A stretch of 52,590 nt of DNA from NCBI GenBank assembly GCA_965367295.1, contig CBDUHN010000022.1, forward strand, positions 1-52,590, read 5' to 3'. Made by a program: the position numbers and the translations under genes. Numbering within the stretch: position 1 is the first letter of the stretch; each line of letters opens with the position of its first letter. Below, piece after piece: positions 17,052 to 26,493 of the stretch. The notes beneath the pieces were generated by a model. It searched no databases and had not been told where the DNA came from. It saw nothing but the letters and a program-made list of their open reading frames with translations. Source of the stretch: JAIVHA01 sp965367295 (GTDB lineage: Bacteria > Pseudomonadota > Gammaproteobacteria > DSM-19610).

Positions 17052-17115
17052 GATGGTCCATCCATTCTTCCGCAGTGGCGTGAAGATCTGCTCCGGGTTT
17101 TCTGTCTCAGTGGTA

Positions 17116-17523
17116 TCAGAACTGGTGGGTACGCAGCAACACCAGGGTACAGGCATGCAGGTATTCGATATGATGCGCGCGCAGCTGTGCCTCCAGCAGT
17201 TCCGATTCCGTACCCGGATTCAAAATTACCCGCGCCGGATGCAGCGCGACGATATCGGGGATCAGGGCCTGACTGCGTTCCGGCCCCACATACAGCGTCA
17301 GGGTATGGACCGGTTGCATAATCCGGCGCAGATTCGGCATCACCTCGACCCCCTCGATCCGCGCCACCTTGGGATGCACCGGTATCACCGGGTAACCCAG
17401 TTCCATCAACAACCGCTGAGCCTGGTTCGCATAGCGGGCCGGCTTGGCACTGGCGCCCAAGACCACCACACGATGTTCGGACGGGGTGGCGGGCAGATCG
17501 TGACGAATGGATTGGCTATGCAT
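17116..17523 (-). CDS. CoA-binding domain protein (YccU-like)
   Basis: A 135-residue Rossmann-fold protein of the CoA_binding_2 family. The nucleotide-binding motif is VVVLGASAKPARYANQA, and the second half has NPGTESELLEAQLRAHHIEY, both close to the family pattern. These small proteins bind coenzyme A; their physiological role is unclear. The gene starts 5 bp after the pyruvate kinase stop on the same strand, so they probably form one transcript. Nothing in it suggests catalysis. Confidence 0.85.
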   Translation of the reverse strand: MHSQSIRHDLPATPSEHRVVVLGASAKPARYANQAQRLLMELGYPVIPVHPKVARIEGVEVMPNLRRIMQPVHTLTLYVGPERSQALIPDIVALHPARVILNPGTESELLEAQLRAHHIEYLHACTLVLLRTHQF

Positions 17524-17528
17524 GCACT

Positions 17529-18968
<1,440 letters not shown>

Positions 18969-19083
18969 GATGTCTCGGTGGTCGGATTATGGTGAACGCA
19001 GCGGCGCAGGCAATGGAAACGGGGGCACACAGGATTGACGAATTTCGGCCTCAGCCGGCACCCGGAACAGGGTGCATTGTACC

Positions 19084-19746
19084 CTATTCGGGTTTGTGCA
19101 ACAGGATCACATCCGCGCCGATGAATTCAGCCCGGGTCTGCCAGCGCGCCGCCAGCCAGCTAAAGGTGGCGCGGGAGAAAAAGGTCACATGGGTTGGATC
19201 CTGGATGTAGTGCCAGCGGGAAAAGGCCTCGGCATCGCGCACCAGCTTGGTCATGATGCCCAGCCAGCCGCCGGGTTTCAGGCGGGACCAGAGCCGCTCC
19301 ATCTCCCCCCCCGGCTGGCGCAGATGTTCCACCACCTCGGTGGCGGTGATGAAATCGTAGTCACGGGACCAGACCGCCTCATCCGGCGCATAAAAGACAT
19401 CGAACAGCGCCATGGTATGCCCGGCCTCTGCGAACATTTTTGCCAGCACCGGTCCCGGCCCGCAACCGAAGTCCAGCCCCCGGCTATTGGCTGCCAGGCG
19501 CGCCTGCAGCGGCAGCAGCAGGCGACCCAGAAAGCGACGGTAGCCGGCGTCTGCCGGGTGGTTTTCATGCAGGTCGTAGACCGCCTTTTCCTCACGGGCC
19601 GGCAGTTGCTGATCAGCGGGCACCCATACCAGCTCGCAGCGCCGACACTGCAGATAGTCACGCCGCTGGTCACGATGAAACAGGACTACCGACCTGCCGC
19701 CGCACAGGGGACAGGCAACGGCACGCCCCGTGGTCAGAGGAATCAT
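19084..19746 (-). CDS. Zinc-ribbon class I SAM methyltransferase
   Basis: A 220-residue methyltransferase with an N-terminal four-cysteine zinc ribbon: CPLCGG near residue 18 and CRRC about 20 residues later. The SAM domain has GLDFGCGPGPVLAKMF as motif I and YDFITATEVVEHL as motif IV, then LKPGGWLGIMTKL. Such proteins resemble the Methyltransf_23 group; the substrate is unknown. It lies 36 bp after the PP2C phosphatase gene on the same strand. Confidence 0.85.
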   Translation of the reverse strand: MIPLTTGRAVACPLCGGRSVVLFHRDQRRDYLQCRRCELVWVPADQQLPAREEKAVYDLHENHPADAGYRRFLGRLLLPLQARLAANSRGLDFGCGPGPVLAKMFAEAGHTMALFDVFYAPDEAVWSRDYDFITATEVVEHLRQPGGEMERLWSRLKPGGWLGIMTKLVRDAEAFSRWHYIQDPTHVTFFSRATFSWLAARWQTRAEFIGADVILLHKPE

Positions 19747-19782
19747 CCTGTCATCCCTGCGCCGACGTGGAATGGCGCCATT

Positions 19783-21072
19783 TCACACCACCTGGATCAC
19801 CAGCAGCGTCTGGTCATCGGCCTGTTCGGTTCCCGCCTGATAGGCTTCCAGGTGCTGTCGCAACCAGGCCAGCAGGGCCTGCGCATCCTCCGGCCCCTGC
19901 TCTATCCAGCGCACCAGCGCCGCACGCCCCAGCGGCAGGCCATCACGATTACGCCCCTCGATCACGCCATCGGTAAACAGGACCAGCAGGTCGCCGGGAT
20001 GCATGGCCACCGCCACGTTCTCCCAGCGGGTATCCGGCAACACTCCCAGTGGTGCGCTGGCAGCCTCTTCCAGCCGCGTGATGCCCTTTCCTTCCCGATG
20101 CCGCAGCATGGGCGCCGGATGCCCGGCATTCGCGTAGGTCAGTATGCGGAGGTGCGGATCATAGTTGGCGACGAAGGCGGTAATGAAATTGCCACGAATG
20201 CGCCGGGTGAAGAAGTAGCGGTTGGCATAGGCAAACACACAGGCAGGTCCATCCTCCATGCTGCCCTGATAGGTACGCAGGATGGCATCGAACATGGCCG
20301 CCTCGACGGCGGACGCCGCACCGTGACCGGACACATCGGCAATAATGACACCCCAGGGGGCCGGTCCATCAACGTCGGGATTGCCCCCGGTCCGCAAGGA
20401 AAGCGGTGTGATGTCGTAGTAGTCCCCGCCGGCATGGCCATAGGAATCGGAATAGGCCGCCACCCGGACCCCCGCCAGGTGTAGATCATCCTGCGGCAGC
20501 AGCAGCCGCTGTAAAGTGGCGATCTGGTTCAGCTCCTGCTCGATCCACTGCTTGGCCTCAGCCAGCTTGCGGGTATCACGCACCCGCGCCACACAGGTGG
20601 CGGCCAGGTTCGCAACCAGCGCGGCATATTCACGGTGGATGCCGGACAGCACATCGGCATCGGTTGCCAGTAGCAACATCCAGTTGCGGGCGCAGCCATC
20701 GATAAACAGGGGGATGGCCAGCAGGGATTCATAGACAGCCAGCCGCGCATCAAAATCGGGTTTGTGCTCCAGGTATCCCTTGAAGACCGGTTGCCCGTCC
20801 TCTTCCTCTGTCAACTGCTGGAATACCGTGCAGGCATGGATCGGCAGTTCGGGATTGAAGGCAAACAGCTCTTTTGCCTGTACCGCCACCTCACCATCAT
20901 GGGTATACAGGCCGGTCAGCTGTCCCTGCCCTGCCTCCATGCCTTCGGTGGTGATAATCGCGACGGCACAGGCACCGTAATTGGCGCGAATACATTCGGC
21001 CAGGCGAGCGAAGGGATTGCCCCCGTTACGGGTGTCACTGAGACGGGCAATATGCTGGAGAATGGATTCCAT
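19783..21072 (-). CDS. GAF/PP2C (RsbU/SpoIIE-type) serine phosphatase
   Basis: A 429-residue signalling protein: an N-terminal GAF-like sensor domain (about 1-165), a short coiled linker, then a SpoIIE-type PP2C phosphatase domain (about 185-429). Phosphatase metal-binding aspartates are in HAGGDYYD, IIADVSGHGAASA and LVLFTDGVIEG; NAGHPAPML is also conserved. Such proteins dephosphorylate an anti-sigma-factor antagonist in partner-switching pathways. No STAS antagonist or RsbW-type kinase lies beside it, so the target is unknown. The start at 21072 gives a normal N-terminus without a clear ribosome site; the frame extends back to 21204 but that part looks non-coding. Confidence 0.87.
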   Translation of the reverse strand: MESILQHIARLSDTRNGGNPFARLAECIRANYGACAVAIITTEGMEAGQGQLTGLYTHDGEVAVQAKELFAFNPELPIHACTVFQQLTEEEDGQPVFKGYLEHKPDFDARLAVYESLLAIPLFIDGCARNWMLLLATDADVLSGIHREYAALVANLAATCVARVRDTRKLAEAKQWIEQELNQIATLQRLLLPQDDLHLAGVRVAAYSDSYGHAGGDYYDITPLSLRTGGNPDVDGPAPWGVIIADVSGHGAASAVEAAMFDAILRTYQGSMEDGPACVFAYANRYFFTRRIRGNFITAFVANYDPHLRILTYANAGHPAPMLRHREGKGITRLEEAASAPLGVLPDTRWENVAVAMHPGDLLVLFTDGVIEGRNRDGLPLGRAALVRWIEQGPEDAQALLAWLRQHLEAYQAGTEQADDQTLLVIQVV

Positions 21073-21214
21073 GAATGGGGTTACAGATGGGGCTGCAAAG
21101 TGATCAGTATCCCATTCCAGGGACCAGATTGAAAACCGGTTCCCGGTCCGGTTTTTGCCGGACCGATAGCCAACACATGCAGCGGACCGATAGCTCGGTG
21201 CCAAGCACCTCGAA

Positions 21215-21292
21215 ATCGGTCATCACAGCCTCTTCCCAGGCACCAGGAGCACCCACCAGCGGATTGCGTACCCGAGTGTCGCCCCCAGTCAT
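21215..21292 (-). pseudogene. Fragment of a DUF3365 haem-protein gene
   Basis: The translation DTRVRNPLVGAPGAWEEAVM resembles residues 91-110 of the intact DUF3365 protein at 28582-29205 (STRVRNPLLGTPDAWERKVM). About 25 residues match, and the similarity then breaks off with no CxxCH motif. It is too short to be a gene and is best read as a relic of a second DUF3365 copy lying beyond the far end of the cyd operon. Confidence 0.7.
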
Positions 21293-21301
21293 GGCGGTTT
21301 A

Positions 21302-22036
21302 TCAGGCCTTTGACATCACAATGATCACCGCCACGGCAATACCGCCAGCCAACGCGACCAGGCTGAATTTCCTGTGTTCCTGCTCCGCCCTCGGCAACAG
21401 GTGGGTAGCCCCCACGTACACCAGGGCACCCGCAGACAATGACAGCAGGGCACCAAGGGTTTCCTGCTCTATGACACTGATGACCGGGTACGAGACCAGC
21501 ATTCCCAGCGGCGTGGTCGCGGCTGCCGCCAGAAAAGCGAGCAACATGGCCTTGCGTTCGCCAAAACCGCCTCGTACCAGCAACAAGTAGGTGATGATAC
21601 CTTCGGGGAATTCATGCAGGACCATACCCAGGGTGGCAAGAAAACCCGTAAGAATACTGACGGTAAAGGCGATGGAATAAACGAATCCGTCGATGAGGGA
21701 GTGAAAGCCGATGCCAAGCATGGGCACGACACCGAAAGCATAGTTTTTTTTGTCCGGGTCCCGTTCGCAAACGAAAGCCGTAATGAATCGATTGAACAGA
21801 TGCAGGCCCATAAATCCGGCGAGCAACCAGACCGGCGCCTGGGGATTCATGGAAAAGGATTTGGGGATGATATGCAGGAAAGACGCCGAAATCAGCACCC
21901 CCGCAGCGAAACAGATGAAGTACGTGGTGTTGCGATGCCCCCAGTCTGCGAATCGCCGTATGCTGTAGATACCGAGAGAGGTAACCAGGGCCGCCATCAT
22001 GCTGGTGGCCAGGGCTGTCCAGAATGTGTTCTCCAT
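21302..22036 (-). CDS. ZIP-family metal transporter
   Basis: A 244-residue inner-membrane transporter of the ZIP family, which brings Zn(II), Fe(II) or related ions into the cytoplasm. It has about eight helices. The transport-site motifs are FHSLIDGFVYS in helix IV and VLHEFPEGIITYLLL in helix V. The start ATG at 22036 has a GGGGTG sequence just upstream; a GTG two codons earlier is possible. It is the last gene of the leftward cyd series, 72 bp after the peroxiredoxin. Its metal is unknown; supplying iron for haem or zinc under redox stress is a guess. Confidence 0.87.
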   Translation of the reverse strand: MENTFWTALATSMMAALVTSLGIYSIRRFADWGHRNTTYFICFAAGVLISASFLHIIPKSFSMNPQAPVWLLAGFMGLHLFNRFITAFVCERDPDKKNYAFGVVPMLGIGFHSLIDGFVYSIAFTVSILTGFLATLGMVLHEFPEGIITYLLLVRGGFGERKAMLLAFLAAAATTPLGMLVSYPVISVIEQETLGALLSLSAGALVYVGATHLLPRAEQEHRKFSLVALAGGIAVAVIIVMSKA

Positions 22037-22108
22037 TATCACCCCGGCAGGCTCGATCAGCCCCTTACAAAAAAGCCGCCCCGAATCAGGGCGACCGTGG
22101 ATAAGGCC

Positions 22109-22762
22109 TTACAGTGACTTCTTGCAGAAATACCAGTCAGTGCACTCGTAGCCTTCATTCATACGCTTTTCGGCATCATCGGCGGTGCCGGGCGGCGGCA
22201 CGATGACCTTGTCGCCAGGCTGCCAGCCTTCCGGCGTGGCCACCTTGTTCGTGTCCGAGGTCTGCAGTGCCGTTACCAGGCGTACAAACTCCGGAATCGA
22301 GCGGCCGTTGGTCATGGGATAGTACACCATGGCACGCAAAATACCCTTGTCATCAATGATGAAGGTTGCCCGTACCGCGGAGGTATCGGCGGCACCCGGG
22401 TGGATCATGCCGTACGTCCTGGCCACATTCATGCTCAGATCCTCGATGATCGGAAATGGAATCTCGATCCCGAACTTTTCCTTGATGTTGCGCACCCAGG
22501 CCACATGGGAATAGTAACTGTCGATGGACAGGCCGAGCAGATCGCAGTTGAGCTTCTGAAACTCCGGATAGGCCTGGGCAAAGGCCATGAACTCGGTGGT
22601 ACACACCGGGGTGAAGTCGGCGGGATGCGAGAACAGTACCAGCCACCTGCCCTGGTAATCAGACAGTTTTTTCACGCCGTGCGTGGTCTTGGCCTCGAAG
22701 GCCGGTGCCGGCGCGTTGAGCTGGGGCATGCCATATGCCTTGGTTTCGTTTTCATTGTTCAT
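22109..22762 (-). CDS. Prx6-type peroxiredoxin
   Basis: A 217-residue cytoplasmic peroxidase that reduces H2O2, organic peroxides or peroxynitrite. The peroxidatic cysteine is Cys54 in HPADFTPVCTTE. The C-terminal extension typical of the Prx6 group is present (ATPEGWQPGDKVIVPPP). It ends in CTDWYFC (Cys207 and Cys213), as in archaeal-type 2-Cys members of this group, so an intramolecular or intersubunit resolving cysteine is available. The start at 22762 has an AGGAG ribosome site. The 135-bp gap before it is one of the largest in the gene series and might hold a promoter of its own. Confidence 0.93.
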   Translation of the reverse strand: MNNENETKAYGMPQLNAPAPAFEAKTTHGVKKLSDYQGRWLVLFSHPADFTPVCTTEFMAFAQAYPEFQKLNCDLLGLSIDSYYSHVAWVRNIKEKFGIEIPFPIIEDLSMNVARTYGMIHPGAADTSAVRATFIIDDKGILRAMVYYPMTNGRSIPEFVRLVTALQTSDTNKVATPEGWQPGDKVIVPPPGTADDAEKRMNEGYECTDWYFCKKSL

Positions 22763-22897
22763 GATGTTCTCCTGTTTCAGCAATCGGGTATGAGGCCTGT
22801 CTGTGTCTGTGGGTCCACTATGAGTGGCCGGGAAAAAACGCGCCAATTGATTGTCACGATAGCCGTGATAGCCTGCTCCTATTGCAGTGAATATTGA

Positions 22898-23269
22898 CTA
22901 GGACAAGGCCCCATCATGGTGCTCATGCCCGACATGCTCATGGGATGCAGTGATCGGGAGCGTTCCGGCGAGCCAGGCGGTGACCGCTTGATCCGGATCA
23001 GTCTCCGTGGTCACCAGGCCACGTATCCCGCGGTTAGCCAGGCGACGTTCGAGATTACTTCCCATCCCGCCACTGATCAGCACATCGACCCCATCCAGTG
23101 GATGTGGGGCCTGCCCCGGCGTTTCGTGAAAACTTTGTTCCTTGGCGAGTTCCAGTAACTCCTTGTCCTGGACCTGATCCTGTTCCACGCGGTAGATCCA
23201 GAAACGCCGGCAGCGCCCGGTATGATCGGTAATGGCACGGCGGTTCTGGCTTGCGACTGCGATGCGCAT
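22898..23269 (-). CDS. NifX/NifB-associated (dinitrogenase FeMo-cofactor) domain protein
   Basis: A 123-residue stand-alone protein of the NifX/NafY-like family, which in nitrogen fixers carries iron-molybdenum cofactor precursors. Here no nif genes are visible, and stand-alone copies elsewhere have unknown functions. The start MRIAVASQNRRAITDHTG is typical, as is the glycine-rich DVLISGGMGSNLERRL. The C-terminus is rich in histidine (HEHVGHEHHDG), which may bind metal. The ATG at 23269 has AGGAG about 7 bp upstream, and the gene begins 14 bp after the rhodanese stop, so co-transcription is very likely. Confidence 0.85.
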   Translation of the reverse strand: MRIAVASQNRRAITDHTGRCRRFWIYRVEQDQVQDKELLELAKEQSFHETPGQAPHPLDGVDVLISGGMGSNLERRLANRGIRGLVTTETDPDQAVTAWLAGTLPITASHEHVGHEHHDGALS

Positions 23270-23283
23270 GATGAGCTCCTGTT

Positions 23284-23862
23284 TCATTTGGGCAGATACA
23301 ACTTGTTCTTGTTGAGCGAATAGCTCCAGGGTAAACCGGCATTCTTCCAGCCGTTCACCAGGCGCCAGTTTTTATGGTCGCCTTCTTTCATGGTAGTACC
23401 CTCGAAGCCATCCACGACCACGTACACTTCCTTGTACCCCTTGAGCAGCCTGGCACTGGGTGCGCCGCGCTCACCGCCCGAACGGCACATCAGAATGATC
23501 GGTGTATCCTTGTCCATACCACGAGCGGTGAGCGCCGCGGCAATCTCCGCCTCGAAGTTCGGATTACGCTCCATTGCGAACACCGGTTTGCTGGCATGCC
23601 AACGTTCCCGGTTGGCGAGCAGGAACGGTACATTGATATCGACAACATCGGTAAATCCGGTGAACATGATTTCAATGGGATCACGAACATCCACGAACAA
23701 CACCCGGTCCCCTTCACGGGTTTTCATCTCGAAGGCCTCGCGGGCATCCAGATACAGATTCCAGGGGGTCTGGTGGGCCGGATTGGCGGGGCGCTCCGCG
23801 GCCGATGCGGCACCTGCGGATAACAGGGTGAGCAGCAGGATGGCAAGAAAGCGTTGTTTCAT
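23284..23862 (-). CDS. Periplasmic rhodanese-like sulfurtransferase
   Basis: A 192-residue single-domain rhodanese with a signal peptide (MKQRFLAILLLTLLSAGAAS), so it should act in the periplasm. The active-site loop is LMCRSGGERG with the catalytic Cys126; VLFVDVRDPIE is the conserved CH2-like motif at the start of the domain. Rhodaneses carry sulfane sulfur as a cysteine persulfide. Its place in a series with an ETHE1-like persulfide dioxygenase and cytochrome bd points to sulfane-sulfur handling, which is an inference. GGAAAA precedes the ATG. The gap to the channel gene upstream is 57 bp. Confidence 0.9.
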   Translation of the reverse strand: MKQRFLAILLLTLLSAGAASAAERPANPAHQTPWNLYLDAREAFEMKTREGDRVLFVDVRDPIEIMFTGFTDVVDINVPFLLANRERWHASKPVFAMERNPNFEAEIAAALTARGMDKDTPIILMCRSGGERGAPSARLLKGYKEVYVVVDGFEGTTMKEGDHKNWRLVNGWKNAGLPWSYSLNKNKLYLPK

Positions 23863-23919
23863 GATTCTTTTCCTTATATGGATATTCGAACAGGGATGGA
23901 AATCCGTAGTGCGGGTATC

Positions 23920-24918
23920 TCAGTGCCCCTCTACACAGATCTGCTGCCGCTTGATCGCCAGCACCGTACGCACCACCAGGGCGAGGATGATCAGCGTGAG
24001 CACCCCCAACAGCAACATGGCCAGGCCACCGAAGAATGCGTGCCCGGTATGCCGCCCCATGATCAAAGTTGCAATGGTCATGGCCGCAAGCGGAAAGGAG
24101 TAGGCCCACCAGGACAGGTAAAACGACAGGCGCAGGAAGCGCGGCAACTGCATGAACAGCAGCAGGGTCAGGAACAACGCACCGTAGTAGAGGACATGGG
24201 CGAAGGCATCGATCCCGCCTGTCAGCCGGGCATAGGCAATGAACCCCACTGCCGGCGGAGCAATGAGAATGAACAGGGTCGGCAGTAGTTTGTCCGGCAG
24301 CGGGTTATGGAAGATCATGCGATAGACGATGATGGTGAACAGCACGATCCAGAACAGCAGGCCGATACTGAAATAGAACCAGCTAAGCTCCATTGCGCCA
24401 TGCGCCACGCCCGCCACCGGCACCAGGATGTTGCCTACCACGGGGATGAACCAGGCCGGGCTGATGTGGTGAATCTCGTAGTGGGTCTGGTAGATCCAGG
24501 CATTGAGTACGTACAGGGTAAAGGCCAGGTGTAAACCGGAACCAAGCACCCATAGCCACCAGGACAACGCTCCCGCAAGATCATGAAACGCGATGCTGAG
24601 CAGGACCAGGCTCACGGTAAAGGTAGCGCCAAAACTCATCTTCACCGGATGGGTCAGCTCTTCGCGCACCGCGGCCGGGTGGCGCAGTACTTTACCGGCA
24701 TACAGGACACAGAGTACGGCGAACACCCCGGCACTCACCAGCGCCACCAGGGTGCCGATGGCGTGCAGGCCTGGCAGCAGGATATCCGCCTGCTGCAGGG
24801 CGATGGACAGACCACTCAAGCCCATTACCATGGAAAAGAACGAAACAGGCAGAAATCCCAGCCGGTTGTTCATATGAATCGGTTCTCCCGTATCGGTTTG
24901 GTCCATCACGCCACCCAC
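23920..24918 (-). CDS. SLAC1/TehA-type anion channel (TDT family)
   Basis: A 332-residue membrane protein with about ten helices, of the tellurite-resistance/dicarboxylate transporter family that includes E. coli TehA and plant SLAC1 anion channels. LGFLPVSFFSMVMGLSGLSI at the first helix is characteristic. The substrate is unknown; small anions such as nitrite, sulfite or chloride are possible. I chose GTG at 24918 because a strong AAGGAGG site lies 5 bp upstream; ATG at 24906, four codons later, is the alternative. That ribosome site overlaps the ybgE stop codon, which ties translation of the two genes together. Confidence 0.85.
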   Translation of the reverse strand: MGGVMDQTDTGEPIHMNNRLGFLPVSFFSMVMGLSGLSIALQQADILLPGLHAIGTLVALVSAGVFAVLCVLYAGKVLRHPAAVREELTHPVKMSFGATFTVSLVLLSIAFHDLAGALSWWLWVLGSGLHLAFTLYVLNAWIYQTHYEIHHISPAWFIPVVGNILVPVAGVAHGAMELSWFYFSIGLLFWIVLFTIIVYRMIFHNPLPDKLLPTLFILIAPPAVGFIAYARLTGGIDAFAHVLYYGALFLTLLLFMQLPRFLRLSFYLSWWAYSFPLAAMTIATLIMGRHTGHAFFGGLAMLLLGVLTLIILALVVRTVLAIKRQQICVEGH

Positions 24919-24928
24919 AGCACCCTCC

Positions 24929-25219
24929 TTACTGGAACCCCCAGTACCACAACGGCACACCCAGCATCAGTAGCCAGGCTGGTACCGGTCCCAGCGCAAT
25001 CCGCAGAAACGGATGCCGGAACGAGAATCCCACGCCGTAGACAAATCCCAGCGCGATACCGGCCATCAGCAAGGTCAGCTCCCCGTGGGATATCGTGCCA
25101 CCCTGTGTAGTGAGCCATTGCGGCACCAGGAATACCACGCCACTGACCACCAGGGCTGCCAGCAACGTGACCGCGCGCAACCAGGGGTGGTCAGCAGCAG
25201 GCGGATCAGTCCGCTTCAT
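24929..25219 (-). CDS. ybgE: Cyd operon protein YbgE
   Basis: A 96-residue inner-membrane protein with three hydrophobic segments, encoded downstream of cydABX as in E. coli. The central HGELTLLMAGIALGFVYGVG matches the conserved HG-LLM---G-V-GVGF core of YbgE. Its function is not settled, though it always accompanies cytochrome bd. The start ATG at 25219 lies inside the cydX gene (14-bp overlap) with GAGG 9 bp upstream. It supports reading this cluster as a proteobacterial bd-I type oxidase. Confidence 0.82.
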   Translation of the reverse strand: MKRTDPPAADHPWLRAVTLLAALVVSGVVFLVPQWLTTQGGTISHGELTLLMAGIALGFVYGVGFSFRHPFLRIALGPVPAWLLMLGVPLWYWGFQ

Positions 25220-25325
25220 CCTGCCCATCCTCACTGAGACAGTGCGCCGACTCCAGCCACATGACATTGATGATGCCCAGCGCCACCGCCAGCAATACGC
25301 CCAGAATCCATGCGAAATACCACAT
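25206..25325 (-). CDS. cydX: CydX, small subunit of cytochrome bd
   Basis: A 39-residue single-helix protein starting MWYFAWILGVLLAVALGIIN and ending in an acidic tail (SEDGQDEAD). CydX binds CydA in the membrane and is needed for stability of the oxidase haems. The MWYF-WILG start and the W-E-S/A region after the helix are the family hallmarks. It lies 15 bp after cydB and overlaps ybgE by 14 bp. It is too short for routine gene finders and is easily missed. Confidence 0.93.
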   Translation of the reverse strand: MWYFAWILGVLLAVALGIINVMWLESAHCLSEDGQDEAD

Positions 25326-25340
25326 TGTCTTGTCTCCCGA

Positions 25341-26483
25341 TCAATAGGCCGAATGGCGGTTATCCTGGATCTGCTGCACCGTGACCCGGCCCCACATGGC
25401 ACGATAGGTCCACACCGTATAGAGCAGGATGATGGGTATAAAGATTGCGGCGGCCCAGAACATCACCGTAAGGGTCAACTGGCTGGACGCCGCATCCCAT
25501 AGGGTCAGGCTGCTGTTGAGCTGCGTACTCGACGGCATGACAAACGGGAACATGGAAAATCCCGCGGTCAGGATCACACCCGCCATGGCCAGTGCGCTGC
25601 AGGTGAAGGCCAGTCCGGGACGCCGCCACCCTGACAGGACTATGGCCAGCAGGGCCCCGGCAAAGCCCAGCGCCGGCGCCGCCATCATCCAGGGATAGCG
25701 GCCGTAATTATCCAGCCAGCTGCCGGAACCCACCGCCACCACCTTGTTGAGTGGATTCGGCAGAGCATCGGTAGCCGGCATGGACAGGATGCGATAACCA
25801 TCGATGCCATAGGCCACCCAGACTCCCGCGGCGGCAAATCCCACAATCATCACCAGCCCCGCCCAACGCGCTGCCACACGGGCACGCTCGGCGATCTGCT
25901 CTTCCGCGCGCAACTGCAGCCAGAGCGCGCCATGCAGGGTCAGCATGGACAGGCTGACCACGCCGGTCAGCAGCGCAAAGGGATTGAGCAATGCCCAGAA
26001 GCTGCCGGTGTAGCTGGGACGCAGGAACTCATCATGCTGGAACGGCACCCCGAGCAACAGGTTGCCGAAGGCGACGCCAAACACCAGCGCCGGCACCGTG
26101 CCACCGGCGAACAGGCCCCAGTCCCAGGTGGAACGCCAGCTGGGATGCTCAATCTTGCTGCGGTAATCGAAGCCCACCGGCCGGAAGAACAGTGCGAACA
26201 GCACCAGCAGCATGGCGATGTAAAAGCCAGAGAATGCCGCCGCGTATACCGCCGGCCAGGCCGCGAACAGGGCCCCGCCGGCGGTGATGAACCACACCTG
26301 GTTGCCATCCCAGTGGGGGCCGACGGTGTTGATGATCACCCGGCGCTCGTCATCGGTCTTCCCCAGGAATGGCAGCAGGGTGCCAACGCCCATGTCAAAG
26401 CCATCGGTAACCGCAAAGCCGATCAGCAACACGCCCACCAGCACCCACCAGGTCAGCTTCAGGGTTTCATAGTCCAGTATCAT
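25341..26483 (-). CDS. cydB: Cytochrome bd ubiquinol oxidase subunit II
   Basis: A 380-residue membrane protein that stabilises CydA and shapes the proton and oxygen paths of cytochrome bd. The start MILDYETLKLTWWVLVGVLL and the following GFAVTDGFDMGVG are near-invariant in proteobacterial CydB. GPHWDGNQVWFITAGGALFA is also diagnostic. The start at 26483 has GAGGA upstream; the frame extends to 26558 into the intergenic space and cydA end but that part is not coding. Ten bases separate it from cydA. Confidence 0.97.
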   Translation of the reverse strand: MILDYETLKLTWWVLVGVLLIGFAVTDGFDMGVGTLLPFLGKTDDERRVIINTVGPHWDGNQVWFITAGGALFAAWPAVYAAAFSGFYIAMLLVLFALFFRPVGFDYRSKIEHPSWRSTWDWGLFAGGTVPALVFGVAFGNLLLGVPFQHDEFLRPSYTGSFWALLNPFALLTGVVSLSMLTLHGALWLQLRAEEQIAERARVAARWAGLVMIVGFAAAGVWVAYGIDGYRILSMPATDALPNPLNKVVAVGSGSWLDNYGRYPWMMAAPALGFAGALLAIVLSGWRRPGLAFTCSALAMAGVILTAGFSMFPFVMPSSTQLNSSLTLWDAASSQLTLTVMFWAAAIFIPIILLYTVWTYRAMWGRVTVQQIQDNRHSAY

Positions 26484-26493
26484 GTATGCATCC

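Noticed and set aside
22854..22868. TCACG-N5-CGTGA inverted repeat upstream of the peroxiredoxin gene as an operator
   Set aside because: Only 5-bp arms; such repeats are expected by chance, and it matches no regulator site I know.
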